Shown here: positions 46,390 through 55,991 of the stretch, piece by piece
How positions within the stretch are numbered: position 1 is the first letter of the stretch
Layout: each line of letters begins with the position of its first letter
Assembly (NCBI GenBank): GCA_037384065.1
Contig: JARROJ010000026.1
Span: 1 to 64,000 of the forward strand
Origin: JABDPF01 sp037384065
GTDB taxonomy: Bacteria > Pseudomonadota > Gammaproteobacteria > Xanthomonadales > SZUA-36
Length of the DNA stretch: 64,000 bases
Reading direction: 5' to 3'
Position numbers and translations under genes: made by a program
Notes under the pieces: generated by a model
Told to the model about the DNA's origin: nothing
Seen by the model: the letters and a program-made list of their open reading frames with translations, nothing else
Databases searched by the model: none

Positions 46390-46418
46390 AGAATACCGGC
46401 GCACCCTCCAATTCTCAA
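46390..46418 (-). promoter_or_regulatory. Sigma70-type promoter for tpiA-secG-tRNA-Leu(-nuo)
   Basis: On the minus strand TTGAGA (46413-46418) and TATTCT (46390-46395) are separated by exactly 17 bases, about 36 bases upstream of the tpiA start codon. It is the only convincing promoter seen between this point and tRNA-fMet. Confidence 0.7.
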
Positions 46419-46517
46419 GGCGTCAGTCGCGCGGGATTTGACCCGTATCAGGTAACCGCGATGCATGTTTGAAATGATCCGTCCCGTTTCCCGGGAAACC
46501 GGGCGCAACGAGACGGC

Positions 46518-47291
46518 TCAGGAGTCCTGCAGCCGGGCGAAGAAGCCGATCTCGGCCGCCGTCGTTCTGCCGATCCGGCACTGCTCCAGCGAGGCCGGCA
46601 TGGCCGAGCGTTCGTACCCCAGCGGAATGCGCCCACCCATGATTTCCGCATACCGCTGCGGCAGCAGCGGCGAGCGCTCGGGTTCAGCATAGCCTTCGGG
46701 ATGGATCGGCTCGCCGGTCGACATCACGTACTTGTCCGTGGCGCCCAGGACGTGCAGCAATTCATGGGTCAACACGACATTGTTCCGCGGCAGCAACTCG
46801 CGCGAGGCAAAGGCCTTGACGATACCGTAACGCCCCTTGCGCATGCCCACCGAAATGCCGAGCTCCGCGTTTCCCCGCACCTCGTGATACAAAACGAACA
46901 TCTGGATATCGGGCGTGATCAGGCCGTCGTTCCAGTCCCGGCGCCACGCCCACCAGCGCATCTTCAGGCTCCACCAGGCGATCGCCGCGAAGGCATGGCG
47001 CTGCGGCGGTTCCGGCGGCAACTCGAACAGCGGCTCCGCCAGTTGAAAGCGAAAGGCCGGGGACACCGTGACGCCGTAGGGGCGCGCGGCGCGGGCGAAG
47101 AAGTCGTTGATGTCGTCGAAGGCGTCGACTTCGATCGAGCGCGCGAAGCGCTCGGTGGCCGGGGACCCGTCGGCGACCACCGGGTACACGGTGACGAGGA
47201 TCGGCCGTTCCCAGGCGGCCATGCGTTTTTCGGTGAGCCAGGTGCCGGCCAGGATCACGAAGAAGATGCTGAGCAACAGCACGATCCGCAT
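46518..47291 (-). CDS. Membrane-anchored protein with metzincin-like HExxHxxGxxD motif
   Basis: This 257-residue protein has an N-terminal membrane segment (about 2-18, IVLLLSIFFVILAGTWL) and then a probable periplasmic domain. The key motif is LTHELLHVLGATDKY: His176, Glu177, His180, Gly183 and Asp186 fit the metzincin pattern HExxHxxGxx(H/D). A downstream methionine (VMSTG, residue 190) could be the Met-turn. I do not recognise the family as a whole and cannot name a substrate. The chosen start is ATG 47291; a TTG at 47309 overlaps the pmbA stop. The gene follows pmbA immediately on the same strand. Confidence 0.7.
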   Translation of the reverse strand: MRIVLLLSIFFVILAGTWLTEKRMAAWERPILVTVYPVVADGSPATERFARSIEVDAFDDINDFFARAARPYGVTVSPAFRFQLAEPLFELPPEPPQRHAFAAIAWWSLKMRWWAWRRDWNDGLITPDIQMFVLYHEVRGNAELGISVGMRKGRYGIVKAFASRELLPRNNVVLTHELLHVLGATDKYVMSTGEPIHPEGYAEPERSPLLPQRYAEIMGGRIPLGYERSAMPASLEQCRIGRTTAAEIGFFARLQDS

Positions 47292-47305
47292 GAGCTTGAA
47301 GACGC

Positions 47306-48667
47306 TCAACGGCCGGCCACCATCATGCGCCGGATCAGCAGGCCGCCACTGTGGATGTTGCCCCGGGTGTCGATGTCCTCGCCGGCGGCCACGACGTCCC
47401 GGAACATGTCCGCCAGGTTGCCGGCGATGGTCACTTCCTCGACGGGATGCTCGATCCGGCCGTCGCGCACCCGGTAACCGGCCGCGCCGCGCGAGTAGTC
47501 GCCGGTCACCAGGTTGACGCCCTGCCCCATGACCTCGGTGACGTAGAAGCCGTCGCCCATGGCGGCCAGCAGGTCGCCATCGCCGTCGCCGCCGGGCGCG
47601 ACCCGCAGGTTCCGCGCGCCGCCGGCGTTGCCGGTCGTCTCCAGCCCCAGGCGCCGGGCGGTGTAGGAGGACAGCACGTAGCCGGTCAGCACGCCGGCGT
47701 CGACGAGGTCGCGCTCGGCGGTCGCCACGCCCTCGCTGTCGAAGTGTGCGCTGCTCGCGCCGCGGCGCAGGTGCGGACGCTCGGCCAGGCGGAACCACTC
47801 GGGAAAGATTCGTTTTCCGGCGCCGTCTTTCAGAAAGGAGGCGTTGCGAATCAGCGTCGACCCGGAAATGGCGCGCAGCAGGTGCCCGATGAGCCCGGTC
47901 GCAACGCGGGGCGCGAACAGGATCGGCATCGCGGCGGTCGGCAGCGGGCGCGCACCAAGTCGGCCGACCGTGCGCCGGGCCGCTTCGGCGCCGGTCACGT
48001 CGGGCGGTTCCAGGTCCGCCAGGCAACGTCGGCTGTCGTAACTGTAATCGCGCTGCATGCCGTCACCGCGGCCGGCGAGCAGGACGCAGGACTGGCTGTA
48101 GTGCGTGCCGGAACTGCGCCCGATGAACGCGTTCGAGTTGCCGTACACGGACAATCCCAGCCCGGCGTCGAACGCCGCGCCCTCGGAGTTGCTGATGCGC
48201 GGTTCCGCGCGCCCAGCGGCTTCGCAGGCCAGTGCGCGCTCGATCGCCGCCTCGGCGTCGACCGGGTTCGGGTGCCACAGGTCGAGATCCGGAGCGCCGA
48301 CCGCGAGGCGCGCCGGGTCGGCCAGACCGTTGCAGGGGTCTTCCTCGGTGTACCGGGCAATGTCCAGCGCGCGGTCGACGCAGGCCGCCACGGTTTCCGG
48401 GCGCAGGTCCGCACTGCTGGCCTGGCCCTTGCGCCGCCCGATCAGGACGGTCACGGAGATGCCGCGGTCCTGCATGTATTCCAGCGTTTCGACCTCGCCC
48501 AGGCGAACGTTCACCGAGACGCCCCGGCTCAACTGCGCGTGCGCCTCCGCGGCGTCGGCGCCCGCGGAACGGGCCCGCTCGAGCGCCTCCCGAACGCGGC
48601 TTTCCAGGCCGTCCAGTTCTGCTTCACGGTCGAGCGGCGGCTGCGTTACCATGGTCGAATCGCTCAT
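47306..48667 (-). CDS. pmbA: Metalloprotease-associated protein PmbA (TldE)
   Basis: PmbA/TldE forms a heterodimeric peptidase with TldD, required for microcin B17 maturation and CcdA antitoxin degradation in E. coli. The 453-residue protein shows the N-terminal DRGISVTVLIGRRKGQASSADLRPETV and the C-terminal NLVTGDYSRGAAGYRVRDGRIEHPVEEVTIAGNLADMF. No HExxxH metal site is present, as expected for the TldE half. It is divergent from darP with 23 bases between starts. Confidence 0.95.
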   Translation of the reverse strand: MSDSTMVTQPPLDREAELDGLESRVREALERARSAGADAAEAHAQLSRGVSVNVRLGEVETLEYMQDRGISVTVLIGRRKGQASSADLRPETVAACVDRALDIARYTEEDPCNGLADPARLAVGAPDLDLWHPNPVDAEAAIERALACEAAGRAEPRISNSEGAAFDAGLGLSVYGNSNAFIGRSSGTHYSQSCVLLAGRGDGMQRDYSYDSRRCLADLEPPDVTGAEAARRTVGRLGARPLPTAAMPILFAPRVATGLIGHLLRAISGSTLIRNASFLKDGAGKRIFPEWFRLAERPHLRRGASSAHFDSEGVATAERDLVDAGVLTGYVLSSYTARRLGLETTGNAGGARNLRVAPGGDGDGDLLAAMGDGFYVTEVMGQGVNLVTGDYSRGAAGYRVRDGRIEHPVEEVTIAGNLADMFRDVVAAGEDIDTRGNIHSGGLLIRRMMVAGR

Positions 48668-48690
48668 CGGAAATCCCCCCTGACGCGGAA

Positions 48691-49242
48691 ATGGTCGGCA
48701 AGAAGATGGAAGAAAACAGGCCCGCGGGCGGCGCCCCGGACGAAATCAGCAAGTCGCAACGGCGGCGCGACGCGTTGGAAATACGGGCGCTGGCCGCGCG
48801 ACTGGTCGGTCTGAGCCCGGCACAACTGGCGCAGGTGCCGCTGGATGAACCGCTGCGCGCCGAAATCGAGCGGGCGCGGACGATTCGATCGAACTCGGCC
48901 CGCAAACGGCAGCTGCAGTTCGTGGCCAAGCTGATGCGTCGCGGCGACCCGGAGGAAATCCTCGCGGCGCTGGCGGCGTTCGACCAGGAAGCCCGTCAAC
49001 TGACTGCGCGCCATCACCGCAGCGAGGCCTGGCGCGACCACCTGCTCGCCGCGGGCGACGCGGCGATCGGCGAATTGTTCCAGCAACGGCGCGACGCGGA
49101 CGTCCAGGCCCTGCGGCAACTGGTCCGCAACGCGCAGCGGGAAGCCCGGGCCGATCGCCCGCCGGCGGCCGCCCGCGCCCTGTTCCGCGCGTTGCGCGCG
49201 CTCGACGAGGCCGAACCACTGCCGCCGCCGGCCGCCGACTGA
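48691..49242 (+). CDS. darP: Ribosome biogenesis factor DarP (YjgA)
   Basis: DarP associates with late 50S precursors. The 183-residue protein has the same length as E. coli YjgA. It shows EISKSQRRRDALEIRALAARLVGLSPAQLAQVPLDEPLRAEIERARTIRSNSARKRQLQFVAKLMR, rich in basic residues. The start is ATG 48691 (GCGGAA upstream); ATG 48706 is possible. It lies on the opposite strand between pmbA and tldD; in E. coli yjgA is also adjacent to pmbA. Confidence 0.93.
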   Translation: MVGKKMEENRPAGGAPDEISKSQRRRDALEIRALAARLVGLSPAQLAQVPLDEPLRAEIERARTIRSNSARKRQLQFVAKLMRRGDPEEILAALAAFDQEARQLTARHHRSEAWRDHLLAAGDAAIGELFQQRRDADVQALRQLVRNAQREARADRPPAAARALFRALRALDEAEPLPPPAAD

Positions 49243-49252
49243 AGCCGCATCG

Positions 49253-50695
49253 TCAATCCTCGGTCCCGCCGACGGTCAGGCCGTCGATCCGCAGGGTCGG
49301 CTGACCGACGCCGACCGGCACGCTCTGTCCTTCCTTGCCGCAGACGCCGATTCCCGCGTCGAGTTGGAGGTCGTCGCCCACCATCGCGACCCGCGTCATG
49401 ACGTCCGGCCCGTTGCCGATCAGCGTCGCGCCGCGCACCGGCCGCGTCACCCGGCCCTTCTCGATCAGGTAGGCCTCGCTGGCCGAGAACACGAAGCGGC
49501 CGGAGGTGATGTCCACCTGGCCGCCGGCGAAGTTCACCGCGTACAGGCCGCGCTCGACGGAGCCGATGATTTCCTCCGGCGCGTGCTCGCCCGGCAGCAT
49601 GAAGGTGTTCGTCATGCGTGGCATCGGCAGGTGCGCGAACGACTCGCGGCGCCCGTTGCCGGTGGGTGCGACGTTCATCAGACGGGCGTTCAGCTTGTCC
49701 TGCAGGTAGCCGCGCAACACGCCGTTTTCGATCAGCACGTTCTGCCGCGTCGGCGTCCCCTCGTCGTCGATCGTCAACGAACCGCGGCGGCGGGCGATGG
49801 TGCCGTCGTCGACCACGGTCACGCACTCCGCGGCGACCTTTTCCCCCATGCGTCCCGTGAACGCCGAAGTCCCCTTGCGGTTGAAGTCGCCTTCCAACCC
49901 GTGGCCCACGGCTTCGTGCAGCAGCACGCCGGGCCAGCCGGGGCCCAGCACCACGGTCATCGTACCGGCCGGAGCGGGCGCCGCGGACAGGTTGAGCACG
50001 GCCTGGCGCACGGCCTCGTCGGCCATCTCCCGCCAGGCTTCGCCGGCCAGCAGTTCCGGGTAGCTGTAACGGCCGCCGCCGCCGTCACTGCCCTGCTCGC
50101 GGCGGCCATCCTGCTCGGCGATGACGCTGACGTTCATCCGCACCAGGGGCCGCACGTCGGCGGCCAGCGTGCCGTCGGTCGCGGCGACGAGGATCGTTTC
50201 GTGGGTCGCCGCCAGGCTGACCACGACTTCGCGGACCCGCGCGTCCCGGGAGCGCGCGTACGCGTCGACGCGGCGCAGCAGATCGACTTTCTCGGCGGCG
50301 CCCAGCGACTCCAGCGGATCGTCCGGCGCGTACAGGGGCCGCGGCTCCTGACGGCGCCAGGCCTGGACGGCGCCCTGCTGCCCGTGCCGCGCGATCGCGC
50401 GCGCCGCACTGGAGGCCTGCAGCAGCGACGGCAGCACGATTTCGTCCGCGTAGGCAAAGCCGGTCTTCTCGCCGGCCATCGCGCGGATGCCCACGCCCTG
50501 TTCCACGGCGTGCGAACCGCTCCGCACCAGGCCGTTCTCCAGCACCCAGCTCTCGTGCGCCGTGGACTGGAAATACAGGTCACCGGCGTCGACGGCCGGA
50601 CCCATCAGTTCGTTCAGCACGCGCTCGAGCGCCGACTGGTCCAGCCCACCGGGCCCGAGCAGTTGCCGTTCCGCCAGTTTCAGGGCATCACTCAT
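49253..50695 (-). CDS. tldD: Metalloprotease TldD
   Basis: This 480-residue catalytic half of the TldD/TldE peptidase has the zinc motif HExxxH visible as LLHEAVGHGLEGDFNRKGTSAF, the N-terminal YFQSTAHESWVLENGLVRSG and the C-terminal CGKEGQSVPVGVGQPTLRIDGLTVGG. AAGGAGGATGA precedes the ATG, and the stop of yhdP directly abuts the start. It is the last gene of the leuS-yhdP operon and convergent with darP. Confidence 0.96.
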   Translation of the reverse strand: MSDALKLAERQLLGPGGLDQSALERVLNELMGPAVDAGDLYFQSTAHESWVLENGLVRSGSHAVEQGVGIRAMAGEKTGFAYADEIVLPSLLQASSAARAIARHGQQGAVQAWRRQEPRPLYAPDDPLESLGAAEKVDLLRRVDAYARSRDARVREVVVSLAATHETILVAATDGTLAADVRPLVRMNVSVIAEQDGRREQGSDGGGGRYSYPELLAGEAWREMADEAVRQAVLNLSAAPAPAGTMTVVLGPGWPGVLLHEAVGHGLEGDFNRKGTSAFTGRMGEKVAAECVTVVDDGTIARRRGSLTIDDEGTPTRQNVLIENGVLRGYLQDKLNARLMNVAPTGNGRRESFAHLPMPRMTNTFMLPGEHAPEEIIGSVERGLYAVNFAGGQVDITSGRFVFSASEAYLIEKGRVTRPVRGATLIGNGPDVMTRVAMVGDDLQLDAGIGVCGKEGQSVPVGVGQPTLRIDGLTVGGTED

Positions 50696-53600
50696 TCATC
50701 CTCCTTCGGCCCGTTCGATCTCCACGGGCTCGATCGTCGGTTCGTCCCAACTGCCCGTGATCGAATACCGGACCTGGGTGGCCTGTCCGAGTTGCTCGTG
50801 CAACAGGCCCTGCAGCGCCAGCCCGGCGGCCGCGCCACCCGGCCCGGCGGCCAGCGCGCCGATGATCGGCAGGGTGTTGCCGACCCCGGGGCGGATCGTG
50901 ATCAACTGATCGTACCGCCGCGCGTCGAGGTCGGTCCGCCCGCTGATGTCGATCGTCGCCGAGCTGGACTTCAGGCGCGTATCGTTCGTCTCGGCGACGC
51001 CGTTTTGCAGCGTGAACGACCCGGTCGCCTCGTCAAAGGAGAATCCGCTGTCGAACACATCGCGAAAATCCAGCGCGAGGCGCTTGGGCAGGGCCTGCAC
51101 GCTGACCAGGCCGAGCAGCCGACCCGGTCCTGCGCTCGCATTGGTGATATTGCCCTGGACCACGCTGAAATCAAGTTGCCCGTTCAGTCGCGACAGCGCG
51201 AATTCAGCGGGGGCGCCGGTCCACCAGGCGTCGAAATCGACGACCGTCTGCCCGCCTTGAACCGAGGAGGAGATCTCCATCGCCTGCAGGAAATCGCCCA
51301 GTGACTCGGACACCATGTGAATGCGGAAATCCGAGCGGGGCCCGGCGTCGGTCAGCGACCACACGCCGCGGGCCTGGACCGAGAGACCGGGCGAATTGGC
51401 GTCGATCTTCTCGAACTCGAAGCCCTCCGGGGACGGAAAGGCCTCGATGCGGGTCTCGCCGAGCTCCAGGCCGCCGTAGCGGAAGGAGCGCGCGTACAGG
51501 TGCACCGCCGGCAGATCGGCCGGGTCGGTTCGCATGCTGAGCCCCGCGCTGCGCGGCTCGCCCAGCACCAGTCGCTCGAACTCGGCGGCCAGGTTGTCCG
51601 TGCCGCCGGGATTGCGGCGATACCGGACGTCGCCGTCGATGTCGGCGCCGGAGAAGCCGATTCGAAAATCGGGCGCCGCGACTTCGAGGTCGAGACCCAC
51701 GTCCGGGAACAACCGGTCCAGGAAGATCAGTTGATCCGCGCCGAGACCGTCGGTCTCCAGTTGCAGCCCCGCCAGACCGGAATCCGCCGTCGCGGCGGCT
51801 GCGGTCAGGGTGTCCACCCAGCCATCGAGGTCGAGACGGCCGGCGATGCCGGCCACGCGCATGACGCCGACCGGCGGCAGCGGTTCGAGGCGCCCGTCCA
51901 CGCGAACCAGGCCCCGTTGCGGCGTCGTCCCGGGACCGTCCAGATCCAGCCGCATCGCGACCCGGTCTTCGAACACGATGTCGAGCGGACGCCCGGGCGC
52001 GGCGATCGGCAGCGCGAGCCGGAACGGCCAGCGTTCGACGGCAGGCTTTTCGAGCGGCGCCGGCAGCTCCATGGCGATGCCGCCAAGGTCCGAATCGACG
52101 TGCAGCATGACGTCCTGCGGCCCGAGCGGATCGCGTGGCGCGACCACCAGGGCGGCCCGCCAGCGGCTGGTACCGTGGACCCGTTCACCCAGCAGTCCGG
52201 CGCCGCCCGGCACGGTCGCCAACAGCGTCGCCACATCGAACGCGCCACTGACCTCGGCGCGGAACCGTTCCGCCTCGCGGCGGTCCGCGAGGAGATTCAG
52301 CGTCGCCGGTCGGCCCTGGAACCGGGCCGCCAGCCCGGTGCCGCGAAAACCGGTCTCGCTGTACGTTACCTCGCCCGCGATGGCGTCCAGCGTAATGCCG
52401 CGCTGCGGATCGGTGAAACGAGCGTCGCGCAGCGTGACCGCGCCGTCCAGCCGCCACGTTCCGGCGGTCGAGCCAAGCGGCCCCCGCAGTTCGCCGGCGG
52501 TCGCGGCCGATCCCGCGAATTCAAACGCCGACAGGTCGGTATCCGCCTGATCGCGCAGGGGCGAGTTATCGAGGAACTCGAGCAGGCCCGGCAAATCGCT
52601 GTCGGCGCGCCAGCTCACTTCGAGCTCGGGGCGCCCCATGTCCGGGATCGCAACCCGGATGTCGCGGACCGGCACCCCGTTGACGTCGTCGGCCATGCCG
52701 TCGACCCACAGGCCGGGGCCGAGGAACCGGACCGTGGCGCGGGCGTCGCGCGCAACCGGCCATCCGGTGCTGTAGTCGACTTCCAGGTCACGCAGACTCG
52801 CGACCGCTTCGAACCGCCCGGATCCCGCGCGGAACGGCCAGTCGTCCAGGTCGCCCGACAGCACGGCACGCCCGTTTTCCAGTTCGCCCCCCAGCAAGCC
52901 GCGCCGCAGCCAGGCGACCGTGTTTTCGGGCATCACGCCCTCCGGCCAGTAGGCATCGAGCCGGTCGATGCGACCGCGCGAGACGATCGCGTTCAGGTCC
53001 AGCGCCGGCCGCCCCCCGTTGGCGACGATGACCATGTCGCCGGCCACGGCCAGATCCTCGTTTTCGAAGCGGCAGCCGCGCAGCATGGCCTGCTCCGCGT
53101 CGGCCCGGGACAGCTCGACGGTGCACGCCGGCACCGTGAACGTCAGCGTGTCGCGAAACATGCGGGGCCAGTCGAGCGTGACGTCGTCTCCGTTCAGCCG
53201 GATTTCCCCGCCGGCGGTATCGATGTCGATCCGGGCATCCAGCCCGCGGACGGCCGGCATGTCGCTCGAACCGGCGACCTGCGCGTCGCTCACGTCCGCC
53301 TGCAGCAGCCGGAGCCGCCAGTCGGCGCCCAGCACCAGGTCGAGTTCACGAACGCCGCCGTCGATCGAATCCGGCAGCCAGCCCGGCCAGGGATTCTCGT
53401 ATACCGACATCACGTCACGGGTCAATTGCAGGGGAACGCCGAGCGGCAGGCGGTCGGCGCTGATCCAGAGCCCGAGGTCGCGCCGCGTGTCGCGGGCCAT
53501 GCTGACCCGGGGCGTGGTCCAGGAATCCACGCCGTCATCGAAGAAAAAGTCGGCCACGTGCAGGTTCCAGTCGGTGGGGCTTCGAAAGCGCCACTGGAAA

Positions 53601-54520
53601 CGATAATTGACGCGTTCGAGGCGCATGTCCTGGTAGTCGTTCGAGAACAACGCGTCGCGCAGGTCCGTGACCCCGCCAACCCGGTGTCCCGTTTCCCGCG
53701 ACCACTCGCCCCAGAGTTCGCATTCCAGCCAACCGGTCAGCGGCATGAACGGGTTGCCCGGCACGCGGCCCTGGAGGGCCGCCAGCATCAGGCGCTCCGC
53801 GCCGGCCTGCCAGCGCGCGCTCAACATGCGCAACTCGGAATCGAGCGCCAGTTCCAGGGTGGCCTCCACGTCGCCGTGGCGCAGGTCGCTGCGGCGATCG
53901 TACAGTTGCGCGCTCACTTGGGCCGAGAGCCGGTCGTCGTCCATCCGCAGTACGCCGTCGATATCGGTCACGCCCAGCCGGACGCCGTGCGCGGCATCCC
54001 GGTAATCGAGGCTCGAATCCTCCAGAACGACCTCGCCCACCCGGGCCAGTTCGCTCAGCGGCGTCGCGTTGGCGCCCCGCCGGCTGATGCCGAGGCCCGA
54101 CAGGCGGTATTCGCCGTGCTCATCGCGCACCAGTTCGAACTGGGCCCCGATGACGCGGAAATTGTACAGGGCCCGTCCCGGCACCAGGGCGTTCAGCGGC
54201 CGGATATCGAGCGCCGCCGATGCGATGACGGCTTCCGGCTCGACCGCTTCGCCGCCCGTTCCGCCGGCCGGCAACAGCCGCAGGCCGCGCAGTTGCAGGC
54301 GGGGACCGAACGCCGCCCATTCGCCCTCGAAACTGTCCACGGCCACCGGTTGCCCGAACTCCCGCGACAGCCAGCCCTCGAGTTGCGTCTGGTAGCGCGC
54401 GCTGTACGGCATCAACAACTGTCCGGTCCCGACCACGACCGCGGCGAGGATCGCGATGATGGAAAACACCGTCCAGAGCAGCGTTTTCGTACGCCGTAGA
54501 ATGAGTTTCAGGGTCGTCAT
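50696..54520 (-). CDS. yhdP: YhdP family AsmA-like phospholipid-transport protein
   Basis: The 1274-residue protein has an N-terminal transmembrane segment (LLWTVFSIIAILAAVVVGTGQLL) followed by a very long periplasmic beta-rich region of the DUF3971/AsmA_2 type. In E. coli YhdP bridges the envelope and moves phospholipids to the outer membrane. The C-terminal AsmA-like part contains DFDAWWTGAPAEFALSRLNGQLDFSVVQGNI. ATG 54520 is used; rng ends at 54525. Confidence 0.93.
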   Translation of the reverse strand: MTTLKLILRRTKTLLWTVFSIIAILAAVVVGTGQLLMPYSARYQTQLEGWLSREFGQPVAVDSFEGEWAAFGPRLQLRGLRLLPAGGTGGEAVEPEAVIASAALDIRPLNALVPGRALYNFRVIGAQFELVRDEHGEYRLSGLGISRRGANATPLSELARVGEVVLEDSSLDYRDAAHGVRLGVTDIDGVLRMDDDRLSAQVSAQLYDRRSDLRHGDVEATLELALDSELRMLSARWQAGAERLMLAALQGRVPGNPFMPLTGWLECELWGEWSRETGHRVGGVTDLRDALFSNDYQDMRLERVNYRFQWRFRSPTDWNLHVADFFFDDGVDSWTTPRVSMARDTRRDLGLWISADRLPLGVPLQLTRDVMSVYENPWPGWLPDSIDGGVRELDLVLGADWRLRLLQADVSDAQVAGSSDMPAVRGLDARIDIDTAGGEIRLNGDDVTLDWPRMFRDTLTFTVPACTVELSRADAEQAMLRGCRFENEDLAVAGDMVIVANGGRPALDLNAIVSRGRIDRLDAYWPEGVMPENTVAWLRRGLLGGELENGRAVLSGDLDDWPFRAGSGRFEAVASLRDLEVDYSTGWPVARDARATVRFLGPGLWVDGMADDVNGVPVRDIRVAIPDMGRPELEVSWRADSDLPGLLEFLDNSPLRDQADTDLSAFEFAGSAATAGELRGPLGSTAGTWRLDGAVTLRDARFTDPQRGITLDAIAGEVTYSETGFRGTGLAARFQGRPATLNLLADRREAERFRAEVSGAFDVATLLATVPGGAGLLGERVHGTSRWRAALVVAPRDPLGPQDVMLHVDSDLGGIAMELPAPLEKPAVERWPFRLALPIAAPGRPLDIVFEDRVAMRLDLDGPGTTPQRGLVRVDGRLEPLPPVGVMRVAGIAGRLDLDGWVDTLTAAAATADSGLAGLQLETDGLGADQLIFLDRLFPDVGLDLEVAAPDFRIGFSGADIDGDVRYRRNPGGTDNLAAEFERLVLGEPRSAGLSMRTDPADLPAVHLYARSFRYGGLELGETRIEAFPSPEGFEFEKIDANSPGLSVQARGVWSLTDAGPRSDFRIHMVSESLGDFLQAMEISSSVQGGQTVVDFDAWWTGAPAEFALSRLNGQLDFSVVQGNITNASAGPGRLLGLVSVQALPKRLALDFRDVFDSGFSFDEATGSFTLQNGVAETNDTRLKSSSATIDISGRTDLDARRYDQLITIRPGVGNTLPIIGALAAGPGGAAAGLALQGLLHEQLGQATQVRYSITGSWDEPTIEPVEIERAEGG

Positions 54521-54524
54521 CGAG

Positions 54525-55991
54525 TCAGAGCAATACGACGTCGTACTGTTCCTGGGAATACTGGTCTTCACTCTGGAAGCGGATCGACTTGCCGATCAGC
54601 TCCTCGAGCTCCGCGACGGTCGCCGATTGCTCATCGAGAATGCGCTCCACCACGTGCGGCGCGGCGAGCACCATCAGCTTGCTGGCCTCGAACTGGCGGC
54701 TGGAGCGCATGATTTCGCGAAAAATCTCCAGGTACACCGTTTCGATGCTCTTGATCGATCCGCGGCCCTCGCACTGCGGGCACGGCACGCAGAGACGCCG
54801 TTCGAGACTCTCCGTGATCCGCTTGCGCGTCATTTCGACCAGGCCGAGCGGCGAAATCTCGGTGATCGAAGTCTTGACCGGGTCGCGTTCCAGGGCGCGC
54901 TCCAGGGCCCGCATCAACTGCCGGCGATGCTCGGGCTCCGCCATGTCGATGAAATCGATGATGATGATGCCGCCGAGGTTGCGCAGCCGCAGTTGCCGCG
55001 ACAGCGCCTGCACGGCCTCGAGATTGGTCTTGTAGATGGTCTCCTCGACGGTCCGATGGCCGACGAAACCGCCGGTGTTGACGTCCACCGTGGTCATCGC
55101 CTCGGTCTGGTCGAACACCAGGTAGCCGCCCGACTTCAGCGGGACCGATGCGCGCAGCGCGCTCTCGATCTCGTCCTCGACGCCGAACAGGTCGAAAATC
55201 GGCCGGTCCGCCGAGTACTCTTCGATGCGCTCCAGCCAATCCGGCACGAATCGGCGGGCGAAGTCGCGCGCTTCGCCCAGCACGCGCGGCGAATCGATGC
55301 GCACGCGATCGACCTGCTCGTGCATCATGTCGCGCAATGCGCGCAGCGGCAGCGAGAGATCCTCGAAGATGCAGGTTCCGGGCGGGGCGGTCTTTGCGCG
55401 TTCGACGATGGCCTGCCACACCTTGCCCAGGTAGACCATGTCGGCCGACAGGGCGAAATCGTTGATCCCCTCGGCATTGGTGCGGACGATGTAGCCGTGG
55501 CCCTGGCTTTCATCGCGCAGCGTGCGCACCAGCGCCTTCAGGCGGACCCGCTCGGCCTCGTCCTCGATCCGCACCGAGATGCCGATCACATCGCAATCCG
55601 GGAGCAGAACGAGGAACCGCGACGGGATGCTGATATTGGTCGTCAGGCGGGCGCCCTTGGAGCCCAGCGGATCCTTGATGACCTGCACGATGACCTGCGA
55701 GCCCGGCCGCAGCAGGTCGGCGATGAGCGGTTCGGGCTGCTCGTCCGGTTCCGTGGTGAGTTCCTGCCGCACCATGTCCCGGGCGTGCAGGAAGGCCGTG
55801 CGCTCGAGGCCGATATCGACGAAGGCCGCCTGCAGGCCCGGCAGCACCCGGGAGACCTCGCCCTTGTAGATGTTGCCGATGTAACCGGTATGGCTCGCGC
55901 GTTCGAGCCAGACCTCCTGCAGCATACCGTTCTCGACCAGCGCGACGCGGGTTTCCGAAGGCGTCGAATTGATCAGGATTTCCTCGCTCAC
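54525..55991 (-). CDS. rng: Ribonuclease G
   Basis: RNase G is a single-strand endoribonuclease acting in 16S rRNA 5' maturation and mRNA decay. The 488-residue protein starts MSEEILINSTPSETRVALVENG, with an S1 domain (GNIYKGEVSRVLPGLQAAFVDIG). The catalytic part contains TVDVNTGGFVG and the zinc-link CPQCEGRG. The GTG start overlaps the maf stop (GTGA). Confidence 0.97.
   Translation of the reverse strand: MSEEILINSTPSETRVALVENGMLQEVWLERASHTGYIGNIYKGEVSRVLPGLQAAFVDIGLERTAFLHARDMVRQELTTEPDEQPEPLIADLLRPGSQVIVQVIKDPLGSKGARLTTNISIPSRFLVLLPDCDVIGISVRIEDEAERVRLKALVRTLRDESQGHGYIVRTNAEGINDFALSADMVYLGKVWQAIVERAKTAPPGTCIFEDLSLPLRALRDMMHEQVDRVRIDSPRVLGEARDFARRFVPDWLERIEEYSADRPIFDLFGVEDEIESALRASVPLKSGGYLVFDQTEAMTTVDVNTGGFVGHRTVEETIYKTNLEAVQALSRQLRLRNLGGIIIIDFIDMAEPEHRRQLMRALERALERDPVKTSITEISPLGLVEMTRKRITESLERRLCVPCPQCEGRGSIKSIETVYLEIFREIMRSSRQFEASKLMVLAAPHVVERILDEQSATVAELEELIGKSIRFQSEDQYSQEQYDVVLL

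Noticed and set aside
46518..48026. 502-codon frame combining the metalloprotease-like gene with upstream sequence
   Set aside because: The upstream part is a frame-shifted copy of pmbA coding sequence; the protein proper starts at 47291.
51317..54499. 1060-codon open frame opposite yhdP
   Set aside because: High GC removes stop codons from the opposite strand; composition is rich in Arg, Gln, His and Pro with no recognisable motif.
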